A stretch of 64,000 nt of DNA from Candidatus Lernaella stagnicola (GTDB lineage: Bacteria > Lernaellota > Lernaellaia > Lernaellales > Lernaellaceae), in assembly GCA_030765525.1 (NCBI GenBank), contig JAVCCK010000041.1, forward strand, positions 124,001 to 188,000, written 5' to 3'. Below the pieces are notes generated by a model. That model saw only the letters and a program-made list of their open reading frames with translations, was not told the origin of the DNA and searched no databases. Positions 39,984 to 48,091 of this stretch are shown piece by piece (the stretch's first letter is position 1; every line of letters begins with the position of its first letter). The translations under genes and the position numbers were made by a program.

Positions 39984-40008
39984 ACCCCGGTGATTCCGGG
40001 GTTTTTTT
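39984..40008 (+). terminator. Rho-independent terminator of tRNA-Lys
   Basis: ACCCCGG (39984-39990) and CCGGGGT (39996-40002) form a 7-bp stem with a TGATT loop, followed by seven T residues. It sits 9 bases beyond the tRNA. Confidence 0.9.
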
Positions 40009-40095
40009 ATGGCCGGACGGCGCGGTGTTCCCGCCACGCGGGACGTTGCCGCAGCCCGGTTCTATGTGCTACGTTCGCGGCTGGCGGGACCGATT

Positions 40096-40860
40096 ATGCG
40101 TCCCGCATTTCCGAAAGATTCCGAGATGCGAAGCTTTTTCACGTTTTCCTTAGGGATCATTTTATTAATTTGGCTGCCGGGATACGCGCTGTCGTTCTGG
40201 GCCGAGGGAGCGTATTTAGTCGCCAACTTCGGCGCCTACACCTGGGCGATCATCGGCTTCGCCGCCTACTTACCGATTCACTTCGTGTTCGTGCGGCGTT
40301 GGTACGGCCTGCAAACGTTGGAACATGAACTGACCCATGCCATCTTCGCGATTCTCTTCCTGCGGCGCGTGACACGCTTCGTGGCCACCGCGCGCGACGG
40401 CGGCGTCGTGTACCATCAAGGTAGCTTTGGCGGGGAGTTCGGCGACTTGGCCATCGGCCTGGGGCCCTACGTATTTCCGACTTTCACGGTGTTGGTTGCG
40501 CTTTTGCGGCCGGTTTTCAGTGTGGACTATTTGCCGATCGTGGACGGCCTGATCGGCTTCACGCTCGGCTTTCACACGCTGACGACGATTTCTGAAACGA
40601 TCCAGGGTTTCGCCACGCGACAGTTCATCGACGTGGACGGCCAACCCACCGAGTCGGATATCGGCCGTGTGGGCGTCGTCTTTGCGGCGATCTACATCCC
40701 TTTTTTCACCCTCTTCTATCACGGCATTGTGCTGGCGCAGATGCGTAGTGGCTTCGCGGCAACATGGCAGTTCATTCGTACCGGAGCGCTCTTGGGCTGG
40801 GGGCACGCGACGGCACTGGCCGCCCTCGTGCACGGTCTCGTGATGCAATTGCTTAACTAA
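40096..40860 (+). CDS. M50-like membrane protein with HExxH motif
   Basis: About 254 residues if started at ATG 40096; the ATG at 40126 is an alternative, and the open frame further upstream runs into the tRNA terminator and is not coding. Five or so transmembrane segments. The sequence LEHELTHAIFAILF holds a perfect zinc protease motif (H77-E78-x-x-H81), and GLGPYVFPTFTVLVAL follows in the place of the second motif of M50-type intramembrane proteases. The usual NxxPxxxxDG third ligand is not evident, so peptidase activity is uncertain. Confidence 0.65.
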   Translation: MRPAFPKDSEMRSFFTFSLGIILLIWLPGYALSFWAEGAYLVANFGAYTWAIIGFAAYLPIHFVFVRRWYGLQTLEHELTHAIFAILFLRRVTRFVATARDGGVVYHQGSFGGEFGDLAIGLGPYVFPTFTVLVALLRPVFSVDYLPIVDGLIGFTLGFHTLTTISETIQGFATRQFIDVDGQPTESDIGRVGVVFAAIYIPFFTLFYHGIVLAQMRSGFAATWQFIRTGALLGWGHATALAALVHGLVMQLLN

Positions 40861-40872
40861 GGCGCGCGTTTC

Positions 40873-41853
40873 CTATTCTCGGTAACCGAAGACCCGACGG
40901 AAGTGCTCCACACAGCGGTCTTGGATATAGAAAAGGAAATACACCGACGAGAAGTGGCCTGTCGGCAGCGTAATGCGATGCGGTTTGCCGGCCGCCTCCC
41001 ACCACCGTGTGGCCAGGTAATACGGAACGACTTGGTCGAATTTCGGCGACACAAACAGCACCTTTTGCGGCTTGATGCGCGGCGCCAGGACGATGGGGTC
41101 GATCTCGGCGTACATCGCAGCGGCGTTGCGGTACAGCGTTTGTTCGTCCCAGCCCTTGAGTTTCATAAATCCCTCGCGGGCCTCGATCACTTCCTCTTCC
41201 TGACTGGTCACAACCAATGTTGCGAAGTCGCCGCCGTTCAGCATCAACGTGGCGGCCGCCGGACGATCATCCACCGCCATCATGATACTCGCCATAAAGC
41301 CGCCGAAGGAGATACCCGATAAGCCGATGCGGTGTGCGTCCACTTCCGGTTGCTCGCTCCACCAATCCAGGCCGCGGCGCAGGTCGATCACCGTGCTGAT
41401 GATGACCCGCCGCGTGTGCGCCAGGCCGTTGGCAGGAACGAATATCTCGCTCTTACGCTCGAAACGTAAGACGTGGAATCCTTCGCGGGCGTAGCGCGTG
41501 GCGAACATTTTCGAGGGCCCGTAATCGCCGCCGAGAATGGGGATCTGCACGATGCCGGCGCGCCGTTGCTTCGTCTTTTGCCGATAGTACCAGGCGATGA
41601 CCTGCGTGTTATCGGGGTCGTCCTGGAAGTACGCCGGGAAGGTAACACGCAGCACATCGTAGGTCGGATACTGCTCCACCACTTCGGCATCGACGGTGAA
41701 GGGATTGGGCTCGTACGCGAACTGAGCCAGCGCTTTTTCCAGGCTGGGTGCGGGCATCGGCGCTTGGAGATCCGGTCGCGGCTGGGCGGTGCATGCGGAC
41801 AATCCCACGCCTACGGCCAGCAACAAGGCCAGCATCGCGGTCCATCGATTCAT
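40873..41853 (-). CDS. Alpha/beta-hydrolase lipoprotein
   Basis: A 326-residue exported protein with lipobox GLSAC (MNRWTAMLALLLAVGVGLSA then Cys). The nucleophile elbow is GLSGISFGGFMASIMMA, the acid lies in SPKFDQVVP and the histidine in LPTGHFSSV, so a complete Ser-Asp-His triad is visible. Architecture resembles acyl esterases or dienelactone hydrolase-like enzymes (RRGLDWWSEQPEVDAHRIGL). Substrate unknown. It converges with the M50-like gene, 12 bases apart. Confidence 0.8.
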   Translation of the reverse strand: MNRWTAMLALLLAVGVGLSACTAQPRPDLQAPMPAPSLEKALAQFAYEPNPFTVDAEVVEQYPTYDVLRVTFPAYFQDDPDNTQVIAWYYRQKTKQRRAGIVQIPILGGDYGPSKMFATRYAREGFHVLRFERKSEIFVPANGLAHTRRVIISTVIDLRRGLDWWSEQPEVDAHRIGLSGISFGGFMASIMMAVDDRPAAATLMLNGGDFATLVVTSQEEEVIEAREGFMKLKGWDEQTLYRNAAAMYAEIDPIVLAPRIKPQKVLFVSPKFDQVVPYYLATRWWEAAGKPHRITLPTGHFSSVYFLFYIQDRCVEHFRRVFGYRE

Positions 41854-42014
41854 CGTACGTCCTTTCGAGATTAAAAATCACCGTTCCTTTTTGCCCTACG
41901 GATTCGGCGCTGGCAACCCGTCGTGGTTGATGTTTTTTGCCTTGCAGCTTAAGTTGGTTCAATCCTGAAGCTTTCACTTGTTGGTCGCGGCCCGACCGCC
42001 GCGGGGGATTTTTG

Positions 42015-43916
42015 ATGCGCACTAAAAACGCAATACTTGTCGTGATTCTCGCGATGCTGCTGGCAACGGGCGCCGCAGCGCAAACCGATACCAATGCCAA
42101 AGTGACGGCCTTGCCCGACGATTTGCTCGCGCTGGTCAACCAAGCTGAGAACACTTGGCTGGAACACTTGCAGGCCTCTCCCGTGATCTTCGTGATGGAG
42201 ATGCCCAAAGACAGCGAGGCCATGACCCAGGCCGACCGGTGGCGTTTTCACGTCGTCGAATTGCGGGACAAAGCCAAATCGAATCGCGCGTGGCACGAAT
42301 ACTGGAGCCAACAGACCGATCACGCGGGCAAGCTGATCCCGCTTTACGAAAACGCCGGCGCCTTTGCCGCAAAGAACGACTTGGCCAAAGACGCACAACG
42401 TTACCAACACCGTTTGCAGACGATCAAGGACTGGCAAAATCTCTGCAAAGATAAAATGGCGAATCAGGATTCGTACCTGAAGGCCATCGACCAGGAAAAA
42501 GACGCGTACGAAAAGCGCCTTGACGCCGCCTCCCAAGCACAAGCGGAAGCCAAAGCCGGCGCCGCGCAGGCCGGCCCTAAAACCGGAGCCGAGGAAGACG
42601 ACGGGTCGTGGTTCGCCGAAGCCACCGGCGGCACGCCCTACGCGCAGCACGAGGCGGTTAAAGAGCAACTGGAACGTCAACTTTTTCTACAAGAACAAAA
42701 AAGAGATGCTGCGCGATTCGACGGCGAACTCGCCGAGAGTCTCATGGGAGCCAGCGAGGTCGTGCTTCAGGCCAAACAGGCCGACCTGAAACTCGCACAA
42801 CGCGAAAACGCGCTGGTTGATCGACAGATCAACGCGTCCAACGGCGACAAGGCGTGGCGCAAGACATGGCAGGCGATCGCCGAAAAGACCCGCGCCAAGC
42901 TGCCGGTGCTGGAAACGGTCATTCGGAATCAAAAAATCCGCGTGAGCCAACTGAAAAACGAAAAAGCTTATTTCGAGGCAATGGTCGACATTAAAAACGG
43001 CCGGGTCAAAGGCATCGGCGTGCAGATCAAGCAGCACGAAAAGAAAATCTACCGCGCGCTCCTGCTGACCGCGGGCGACATCGTCCTCCGCAAGGGAATA
43101 CTGGTTCTCGCCTTTCTGTTCGGTGCGTGGCTGGCGATCCGCTTCGTGCGCCTTGTCGGCCGGTGGGTGCTCAAACGCGCGTCGGACGATGACGATGCGA
43201 CCCACAGCGAGCGCGAAAAAACCGCCGACACCCTCGTCAACGTGTTCGCCGGCGTGGCGCGGCTGGCGATTTGGCTCGTCGTCGGGCTCCTTATTCTCGA
43301 CGCGCTGGGCGTGAATATCAGCCCGCTGTTGGGCGCTTTCGCCATCTTCGGTTTGGCGATTTCTTTCGGCTCGCAAAACCTCGTGCGCGATGTCGTCACC
43401 GGTCTGTTCATTTTGCTGGAGAACCAGGTGTCGGTGGGCGATGTGATCGAAGCCGGCGGCAAGTCTGGAACGGTGGAAAAGATCTCGCTGCGGCGAGTCG
43501 TGTTGCGCGATATCTACGGCACGATGCACAACATCCCGCACGGCCAGATCGCGACCCTATCGAACATGACGCAGTTGTGGGCGCGGGCCGTGGTGCATAT
43601 CGGCGTGGCCTACGATACCGACCTTCGAAAGGTTTACGAGTTGTTCAACGATGTCGGACAGGCGATGTTCGCCGAGCCGACATGGCAGGGCAAAATGCTT
43701 GAGCCGCCGGTTGCTGTCGGTGTGACCGCCATGGGCGACAGTGCCATCAGCATACGTTTGTGGGCTAAGGTTCAGCCGGGTTCGCAATGGGAAGTGGAAC
43801 GCGAACTCTATGTGCGGCTGCACGAGGCCTGCCGGAAGCACAGCATCGAAATTCCCTTCCCGCAACGAGTGATCGAAATCAAGAATACGACGGTTGAGCA
43901 GGCTACCGAGACCTAA
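42015..43916 (+). CDS. MscS-type mechanosensitive channel with long periplasmic domain
   Basis: From ATG 42015 (GGGGGA upstream) 633 residues. A signal peptide (MRTKNAILVVILAMLLATGA) precedes a 330-residue helical, probably coiled-coil region. The channel part has two to three transmembrane segments and the pore and beta-domain signatures: AISFGSQNLVRDVVTGLFIL, LENQVSVGDVIEAGGKSGTV and LRDIYGTMHNIPHGQI. MscS-like channels release solutes after hypo-osmotic shock. The large N-terminal domain is of the MscK/YnaI type but not recognised in detail. Confidence 0.88.
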   Translation: MRTKNAILVVILAMLLATGAAAQTDTNAKVTALPDDLLALVNQAENTWLEHLQASPVIFVMEMPKDSEAMTQADRWRFHVVELRDKAKSNRAWHEYWSQQTDHAGKLIPLYENAGAFAAKNDLAKDAQRYQHRLQTIKDWQNLCKDKMANQDSYLKAIDQEKDAYEKRLDAASQAQAEAKAGAAQAGPKTGAEEDDGSWFAEATGGTPYAQHEAVKEQLERQLFLQEQKRDAARFDGELAESLMGASEVVLQAKQADLKLAQRENALVDRQINASNGDKAWRKTWQAIAEKTRAKLPVLETVIRNQKIRVSQLKNEKAYFEAMVDIKNGRVKGIGVQIKQHEKKIYRALLLTAGDIVLRKGILVLAFLFGAWLAIRFVRLVGRWVLKRASDDDDATHSEREKTADTLVNVFAGVARLAIWLVVGLLILDALGVNISPLLGAFAIFGLAISFGSQNLVRDVVTGLFILLENQVSVGDVIEAGGKSGTVEKISLRRVVLRDIYGTMHNIPHGQIATLSNMTQLWARAVVHIGVAYDTDLRKVYELFNDVGQAMFAEPTWQGKMLEPPVAVGVTAMGDSAISIRLWAKVQPGSQWEVERELYVRLHEACRKHSIEIPFPQRVIEIKNTTVEQATET

Positions 43917-44349
43917 CGAACGCCGTTCCAAAAGGAACGGAAAAAGGCAGCAGGCGCGACCAGCGAGACTGTAGCTTTCGTAGAGACGCGGTGGAACCTT
44001 TTCGGGCCGCGACCGGGCGGCCGCTGCGCACCTAAAAGGTTTGAGACCGTTGCGGAACCGCGTCACGTACGCTGATGGCGGTAGTTTGGCGAAATGTCGG
44101 CGATACGCCTTGTATTGGCGATTTTTCGCCAGCCGCGCTGCTGCGTTTCGTGAATATAAAATTACCCTTGGAACTTTGCTTCCGTTTCTCCTTCCCCTCA
44201 GTGTATATGGTTAATCGGTCGTCTTTCGATGCCGCTTGACCAAAAAGCGTTCGTTGTTGTGTTTCGTACTTCGTTTCGGTTATGCTTCTCTCCGTTATTT
44301 TCGACGCTTTTTACGCTGGCCCAGCCCCCATTTGTTCGCGGAGGAACTG
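43917..44349. other. Non-coding region with inverted repeats upstream of a secreted repeat protein
   Basis: No gene is seen in this 430-base stretch. It contains a CCGTTCC-aaaa-GGAACGG hairpin (about 43925-43942) not followed by T residues, and a nested palindrome at 44088-44130 (outer arms GGCGAAA and TTTCGCC, inner GGCG, CGCC and ATAC/GTAT repeats). Either could be a repeat element or part of a structured 5' RNA. Confidence 0.4.
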
Positions 44350-46470
44350 ATGAATCCCAAGCGCTTATCTCTATACCTTTTCCTACTGTGCGCCCTGATC
44401 GGCGGCTTGATGATGGCCTCGAATGCCTCGGCCGGTTGGGTCATCGAAGACGTAGCGGCCTCCGGCGATCAAGGGAATTACGCCAGCATCGCCGTAGACA
44501 GCACGCGCACGATCCACACCGCCTGGTATGACGCCGGAGTCGGCCGCTTGTTGTATTCCGTGCGGCAGCACAACGGCTGGCAGACCGTGCAGGTCGATGC
44601 GGGAAACCGCGGCATGTATGCCAGCATCGACATCAATCCGCTCAACGATCTACCGGCCATCGCGTACTACGCGCAGGAAGACAATCGACCGAAATACGCT
44701 TGGTTCGACGGCGAGGCGTGGCACACCGAGTTCATCGGGGGCGCAACCGGCGACATCGAAGGCGACTTCATCGATCTCGCCTTCAAGGCCACCGGCCTAC
44801 CCTATGTCTCCTATCATTTCGACGACGGCGCTTTCAACGACATGGGCTTGAAAGTCGGCTACCGCGACAGTGCCGGCTCGTGGCACGTCTCGGGCGTGGA
44901 CACCGCGACTTCGTCGGCCGGAATGTCGCAATTCGGTGAACACACGGCGATCGCCTTTTCCAGCGGTGATAACCCTCACGTGGCCTATCAAGGCGACAAC
45001 GTGTTCTCGCCGCAACAGAAGTACGCGTGGTATGCGGCGGGGAGTTGGGACTTCACGGTGACCTTCGATTTCGATTTCGCCGGCATATGGTCCGACATCG
45101 CGCTGGACTCCGGCGACAATCCCTACATCAGTACGTGGAATACCGAGACCCTCGGCCAGGAGTGCGCCGCGGTCATCTTTGAAGTGGCCGACGAATGGAC
45201 GCTCGACAATATCGAATGCGGGGACGGTGATTTCGGCGCGTGGACCAGTATCGCCATCGACGGCAACGACAACCTGCATGTGGCGTACTACGGCGCCGGC
45301 GAATTGCGATACGCGCTGGGAACGGCAAGCGGTTGGACGATCGTGACCCTCGACGACAACGGCGGCGACGGCAACACCGGTGCTTACACGACCATCGCCT
45401 TGGACGACCGCGGCTCGCCCTATATCGGGTATTACAACCAGTTGCAGAAGGACATGATGATCACCTATCTGCTCGACCCGCCCGACGTCTTTTCCATCAC
45501 GCCCGCGGAAGGCAACAACAACGCCGTGTTGGAAGATGTGGCGATTGTCGGCGACCTTTTCGAAACCACCAGCACGGTGCGTTTGGTAACGCCCGACAGC
45601 AAGGTGCAAGTGCCGGGAACATCGGTTGTCGTCACGTCGCGAACGAATTTGGTCTGCGATTTTGATCTGAGCGACGTACCGGTCGGCGTCTACAACCTCG
45701 AAGTCACCAACATCGCAGGAGCCGGTGTGCTGCCGGACGCGTTTACCGTGATCACCGATCCGCCGGACTTGGATTCGATTTCGCCGGAAGTCGGGGCCAA
45801 CGACGACGACGACTTCACGATTCAACTTACCGGCACGCATTTCACACCGGATATGACCGTCACACTGACGCGATCCAACGAAGACGACATGACCCCGACT
45901 GATTTCGTTGTTTACAACGCCACCAGCGCGGCGGCTGTCTTCGACCTGACGAACGCCCTGACCGGAGAGTGGAACGTGGTTGTCGAGACGACGTTCGGAG
46001 GCGACACCCTTAACAACGCTTTCACCGTCATTTGCGGCTTGCCCGCCGCCAACTTCGACGCCCTGCCCAAACAAGGCCAAGTGCCGCTGGAAGTGCAATT
46101 CGCCGACCGTTCCGAGGCCACGACGTACTGCGATCTTACGACTTGGGCGTGGGTTTTCGGCGACGGCGAAACCTCCGCCGCGCAGCGACCGAAACACACC
46201 TACCAAGAACCGGGAAGCTATGACGTTTCCCTTACCGTGACCAACGACGGCGGCAGCGACTACGTCGTGAAATCCGCCTTCATCACCGTCAACGCCCCGG
46301 GCGATGACGACACGACCGACGACGATACGGCAGATGACGACGACGCGACGGACGATGACGACGACGATGCTTCGGACGATGACGATCTAAGCCCGCCGCC
46401 GGACGACGAAGGGCCCGCGCGCGCCGATGAGGAAGACGACAGCAAGAGCGAAGGGAGCTGCGGCTGCTAA
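44350..46470 (+). CDS. Secreted repeat protein with propeller-like, IPT/TIG and PKD domains and Cys-Gly-Cys tail
   Basis: Start ATG 44350 behind GGAGGA; 706 residues, signal peptide ending NASAG. Residues 30-370 contain irregular repeats like SIAVDSTRTIHTAWYDAGVG and SIAIDGNDNLHVAYYGAGEL, which predict a beta-propeller. Two IPT/TIG domains follow (starting DPPDVFSITPAEG and DPPDLDSISPEVG), then a PKD domain with WAWVFGDGETSAAQRPKHTY. The C-terminus has about 45 residues rich in Asp and ends EGSCGC. It is exported, likely surface-located, and binding (not enzymatic) in nature. A terminator follows at once. Confidence 0.82.
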   Translation: MNPKRLSLYLFLLCALIGGLMMASNASAGWVIEDVAASGDQGNYASIAVDSTRTIHTAWYDAGVGRLLYSVRQHNGWQTVQVDAGNRGMYASIDINPLNDLPAIAYYAQEDNRPKYAWFDGEAWHTEFIGGATGDIEGDFIDLAFKATGLPYVSYHFDDGAFNDMGLKVGYRDSAGSWHVSGVDTATSSAGMSQFGEHTAIAFSSGDNPHVAYQGDNVFSPQQKYAWYAAGSWDFTVTFDFDFAGIWSDIALDSGDNPYISTWNTETLGQECAAVIFEVADEWTLDNIECGDGDFGAWTSIAIDGNDNLHVAYYGAGELRYALGTASGWTIVTLDDNGGDGNTGAYTTIALDDRGSPYIGYYNQLQKDMMITYLLDPPDVFSITPAEGNNNAVLEDVAIVGDLFETTSTVRLVTPDSKVQVPGTSVVVTSRTNLVCDFDLSDVPVGVYNLEVTNIAGAGVLPDAFTVITDPPDLDSISPEVGANDDDDFTIQLTGTHFTPDMTVTLTRSNEDDMTPTDFVVYNATSAAAVFDLTNALTGEWNVVVETTFGGDTLNNAFTVICGLPAANFDALPKQGQVPLEVQFADRSEATTYCDLTTWAWVFGDGETSAAQRPKHTYQEPGSYDVSLTVTNDGGSDYVVKSAFITVNAPGDDDTTDDDTADDDDATDDDDDDASDDDDLSPPPDDEGPARADEEDDSKSEGSCGC

Positions 46471-46492
46471 GTAGCCGACAATTTCAGAAATC

Positions 46493-46519
46493 AAGGCGTG
46501 TCTTGACGCGCCTTTTTTT
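46493..46519 (+). terminator. Rho-independent terminator
   Basis: AAGGCGTG (46493-46500) pairs with CGCGCCTT (46508-46515, one G-U pair) and is followed by seven T residues. It separates the repeat protein gene from the protease gene, so the protease must have its own promoter. Confidence 0.85.
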
Positions 46520-46571
46520 ACGCTCTTTTTCGTCCCGGACGTTATACTTTCGAGTAAGGAGGCGCAGTGGA

Positions 46572-48008
46572 ATGATGCGTACGCAGCTTTTTCGTGCAGG
46601 GACGTTTGGATTGGTCGTCGTTTTGCTCGGCCTGCTCGCCGTGTTCGCCCACGCGGGCCTTCAGGAAACGAATACTCAGCGCCGGCCCGCCACGGCGATC
46701 GGTGAGGACGCACGATCCGCCCCGCCCCCCGGCTACTTGCTGGGTAGCAGCGCCGCCGGCGAAGCGCGCGTTCGTTTATCCGAGGCAACCATCGCACGCC
46801 TGACCCGGAACCTGGCGGCGCAAGGTCAGGAAAAACGCGCCTGGGTCGGTGTTGAAGCCGAATTGCCGAACGTTTCGGCTCCCTGGGAACACCTCGTCGA
46901 TTCGACCGGCCGAGCCTCGTGGCGCACCGCCGTTTCATCCCCCGGCGCCACATTTTTGCGCGCGCGGCTGAGCCGCCTCAGCTTACCTGCGGACGCCACG
47001 ATCGCCGTGTACGGAGCTTCCGGCGCCGGCCCGATTAAGGAGCTCAAGGCGTCCTTGGACGGCCGTCCTTTCTGGACGCCCCTAATTCGCGGCGACTTGC
47101 TGCACATTGAAGTTGTCACCGCGTCGCCAACGACGCCGGATATTCGCATCGACCGCGTTAGCCACGGTCTAAAAACGCTCGAGCGGCCAAGCAAGGAATC
47201 GTGGTGTTACCTCGATCCGACCTGCTACCCGGAATGGGACGATGTGCGCGACGCCTTGGTGCACCTGACCTTCAGCAGCGGTGGAGGCACGTACGTGTGC
47301 TCGGGCGCGCTGCTGACCGACGCGGTGGATTCTTTTCGGCCGTGGGTGACAACCGCCAATCACTGTGTCGGATACCAGTCCGAGGCCGACAGCGTCGAGG
47401 TCACGTTCTTCTTTCACACCGCGATCTGCGACGGCGGCCGCCCGGATTTCTTCTCGTTGCCCAGCCGCCGCGGCGCCGATTTGAAGGTGACGGATATTTC
47501 GGTTGACGTCTCACTGCTGCTGTTGGATGAAGACGCCCCGAACAACGCCTCCTATCTCGGGTGGTCGCTGCGGGACAATTCCCCGGGCACGACGGCGACG
47601 GCCCTGCATCATCCGGATGGAGAATACGCGCGTATTTCCTTCGGGTCGCTGCTCTCCACGAGCAACGCCTTTTTAACCGTGCGTTACACCGAAAGCTCCA
47701 CCGAAGGCGGGTCTTCGGGCTGTCCCCTGCTCAACCAAAGCGGTCAACTTATCGGCACGCTTTCCGGCGGCGACGCCGCCTGCAGTTTTATGGCCGGTAC
47801 CGACGAATACGCGAGGTTCACCGCCGCGTGGGCGCAGGGTTTCGAGTACTACCTCAACGGCGATAATCCAATCGATGACGACGATGACGGCGATGACGAC
47901 GACGATGATGACGAACCACCCGCCCCATCCGACGACGATGACAATGACGATAGCGGAGGCTCTGAAGCGCGCAGTCGCGAAGATGATGGCGGTGGCTGCG
48001 GCTGCTGA
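46572..48008 (+). CDS. Secreted trypsin-like serine protease with Asp-rich linker and Cys-Gly-Cys tail
   Basis: Starting at ATG 46572 (46575 also possible; AAGGAGG lies upstream), 478 residues. Signal peptide FGLVVVLLGLLAVFAHA. Residues 30-200 may be a propeptide. The protease domain has the S1 triad: His264 in VTTANHCVG, Asp312 in VDVSLLLLDED and Ser382 in TEGGSSGCPLLN. It resembles bacterial lysyl endopeptidase-like enzymes. The C-terminal Asp-rich linker ends GGGCGC, very like the neighbouring repeat protein. Disulphide cysteines are scattered through the catalytic part. Confidence 0.88.
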   Translation: MMRTQLFRAGTFGLVVVLLGLLAVFAHAGLQETNTQRRPATAIGEDARSAPPPGYLLGSSAAGEARVRLSEATIARLTRNLAAQGQEKRAWVGVEAELPNVSAPWEHLVDSTGRASWRTAVSSPGATFLRARLSRLSLPADATIAVYGASGAGPIKELKASLDGRPFWTPLIRGDLLHIEVVTASPTTPDIRIDRVSHGLKTLERPSKESWCYLDPTCYPEWDDVRDALVHLTFSSGGGTYVCSGALLTDAVDSFRPWVTTANHCVGYQSEADSVEVTFFFHTAICDGGRPDFFSLPSRRGADLKVTDISVDVSLLLLDEDAPNNASYLGWSLRDNSPGTTATALHHPDGEYARISFGSLLSTSNAFLTVRYTESSTEGGSSGCPLLNQSGQLIGTLSGGDAACSFMAGTDEYARFTAAWAQGFEYYLNGDNPIDDDDDGDDDDDDDEPPAPSDDDDNDDSGGSEARSREDDGGGCGC

Positions 48009-48091
48009 AGGCGACCGGATATCCGAGCGGCCGGTGAGTTTACGATGTCAGACGAACGACCTCGTCAAGCGAGGTGACGCCCGCCGCGTGG

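Noticed and set aside
44797-46206. Minus-strand open frame of 469 codons opposite the secreted repeat protein
   Set aside because: Shadow frame caused by GC-rich codon use; the plus-strand gene has signal peptide, ribosome site and known domains.
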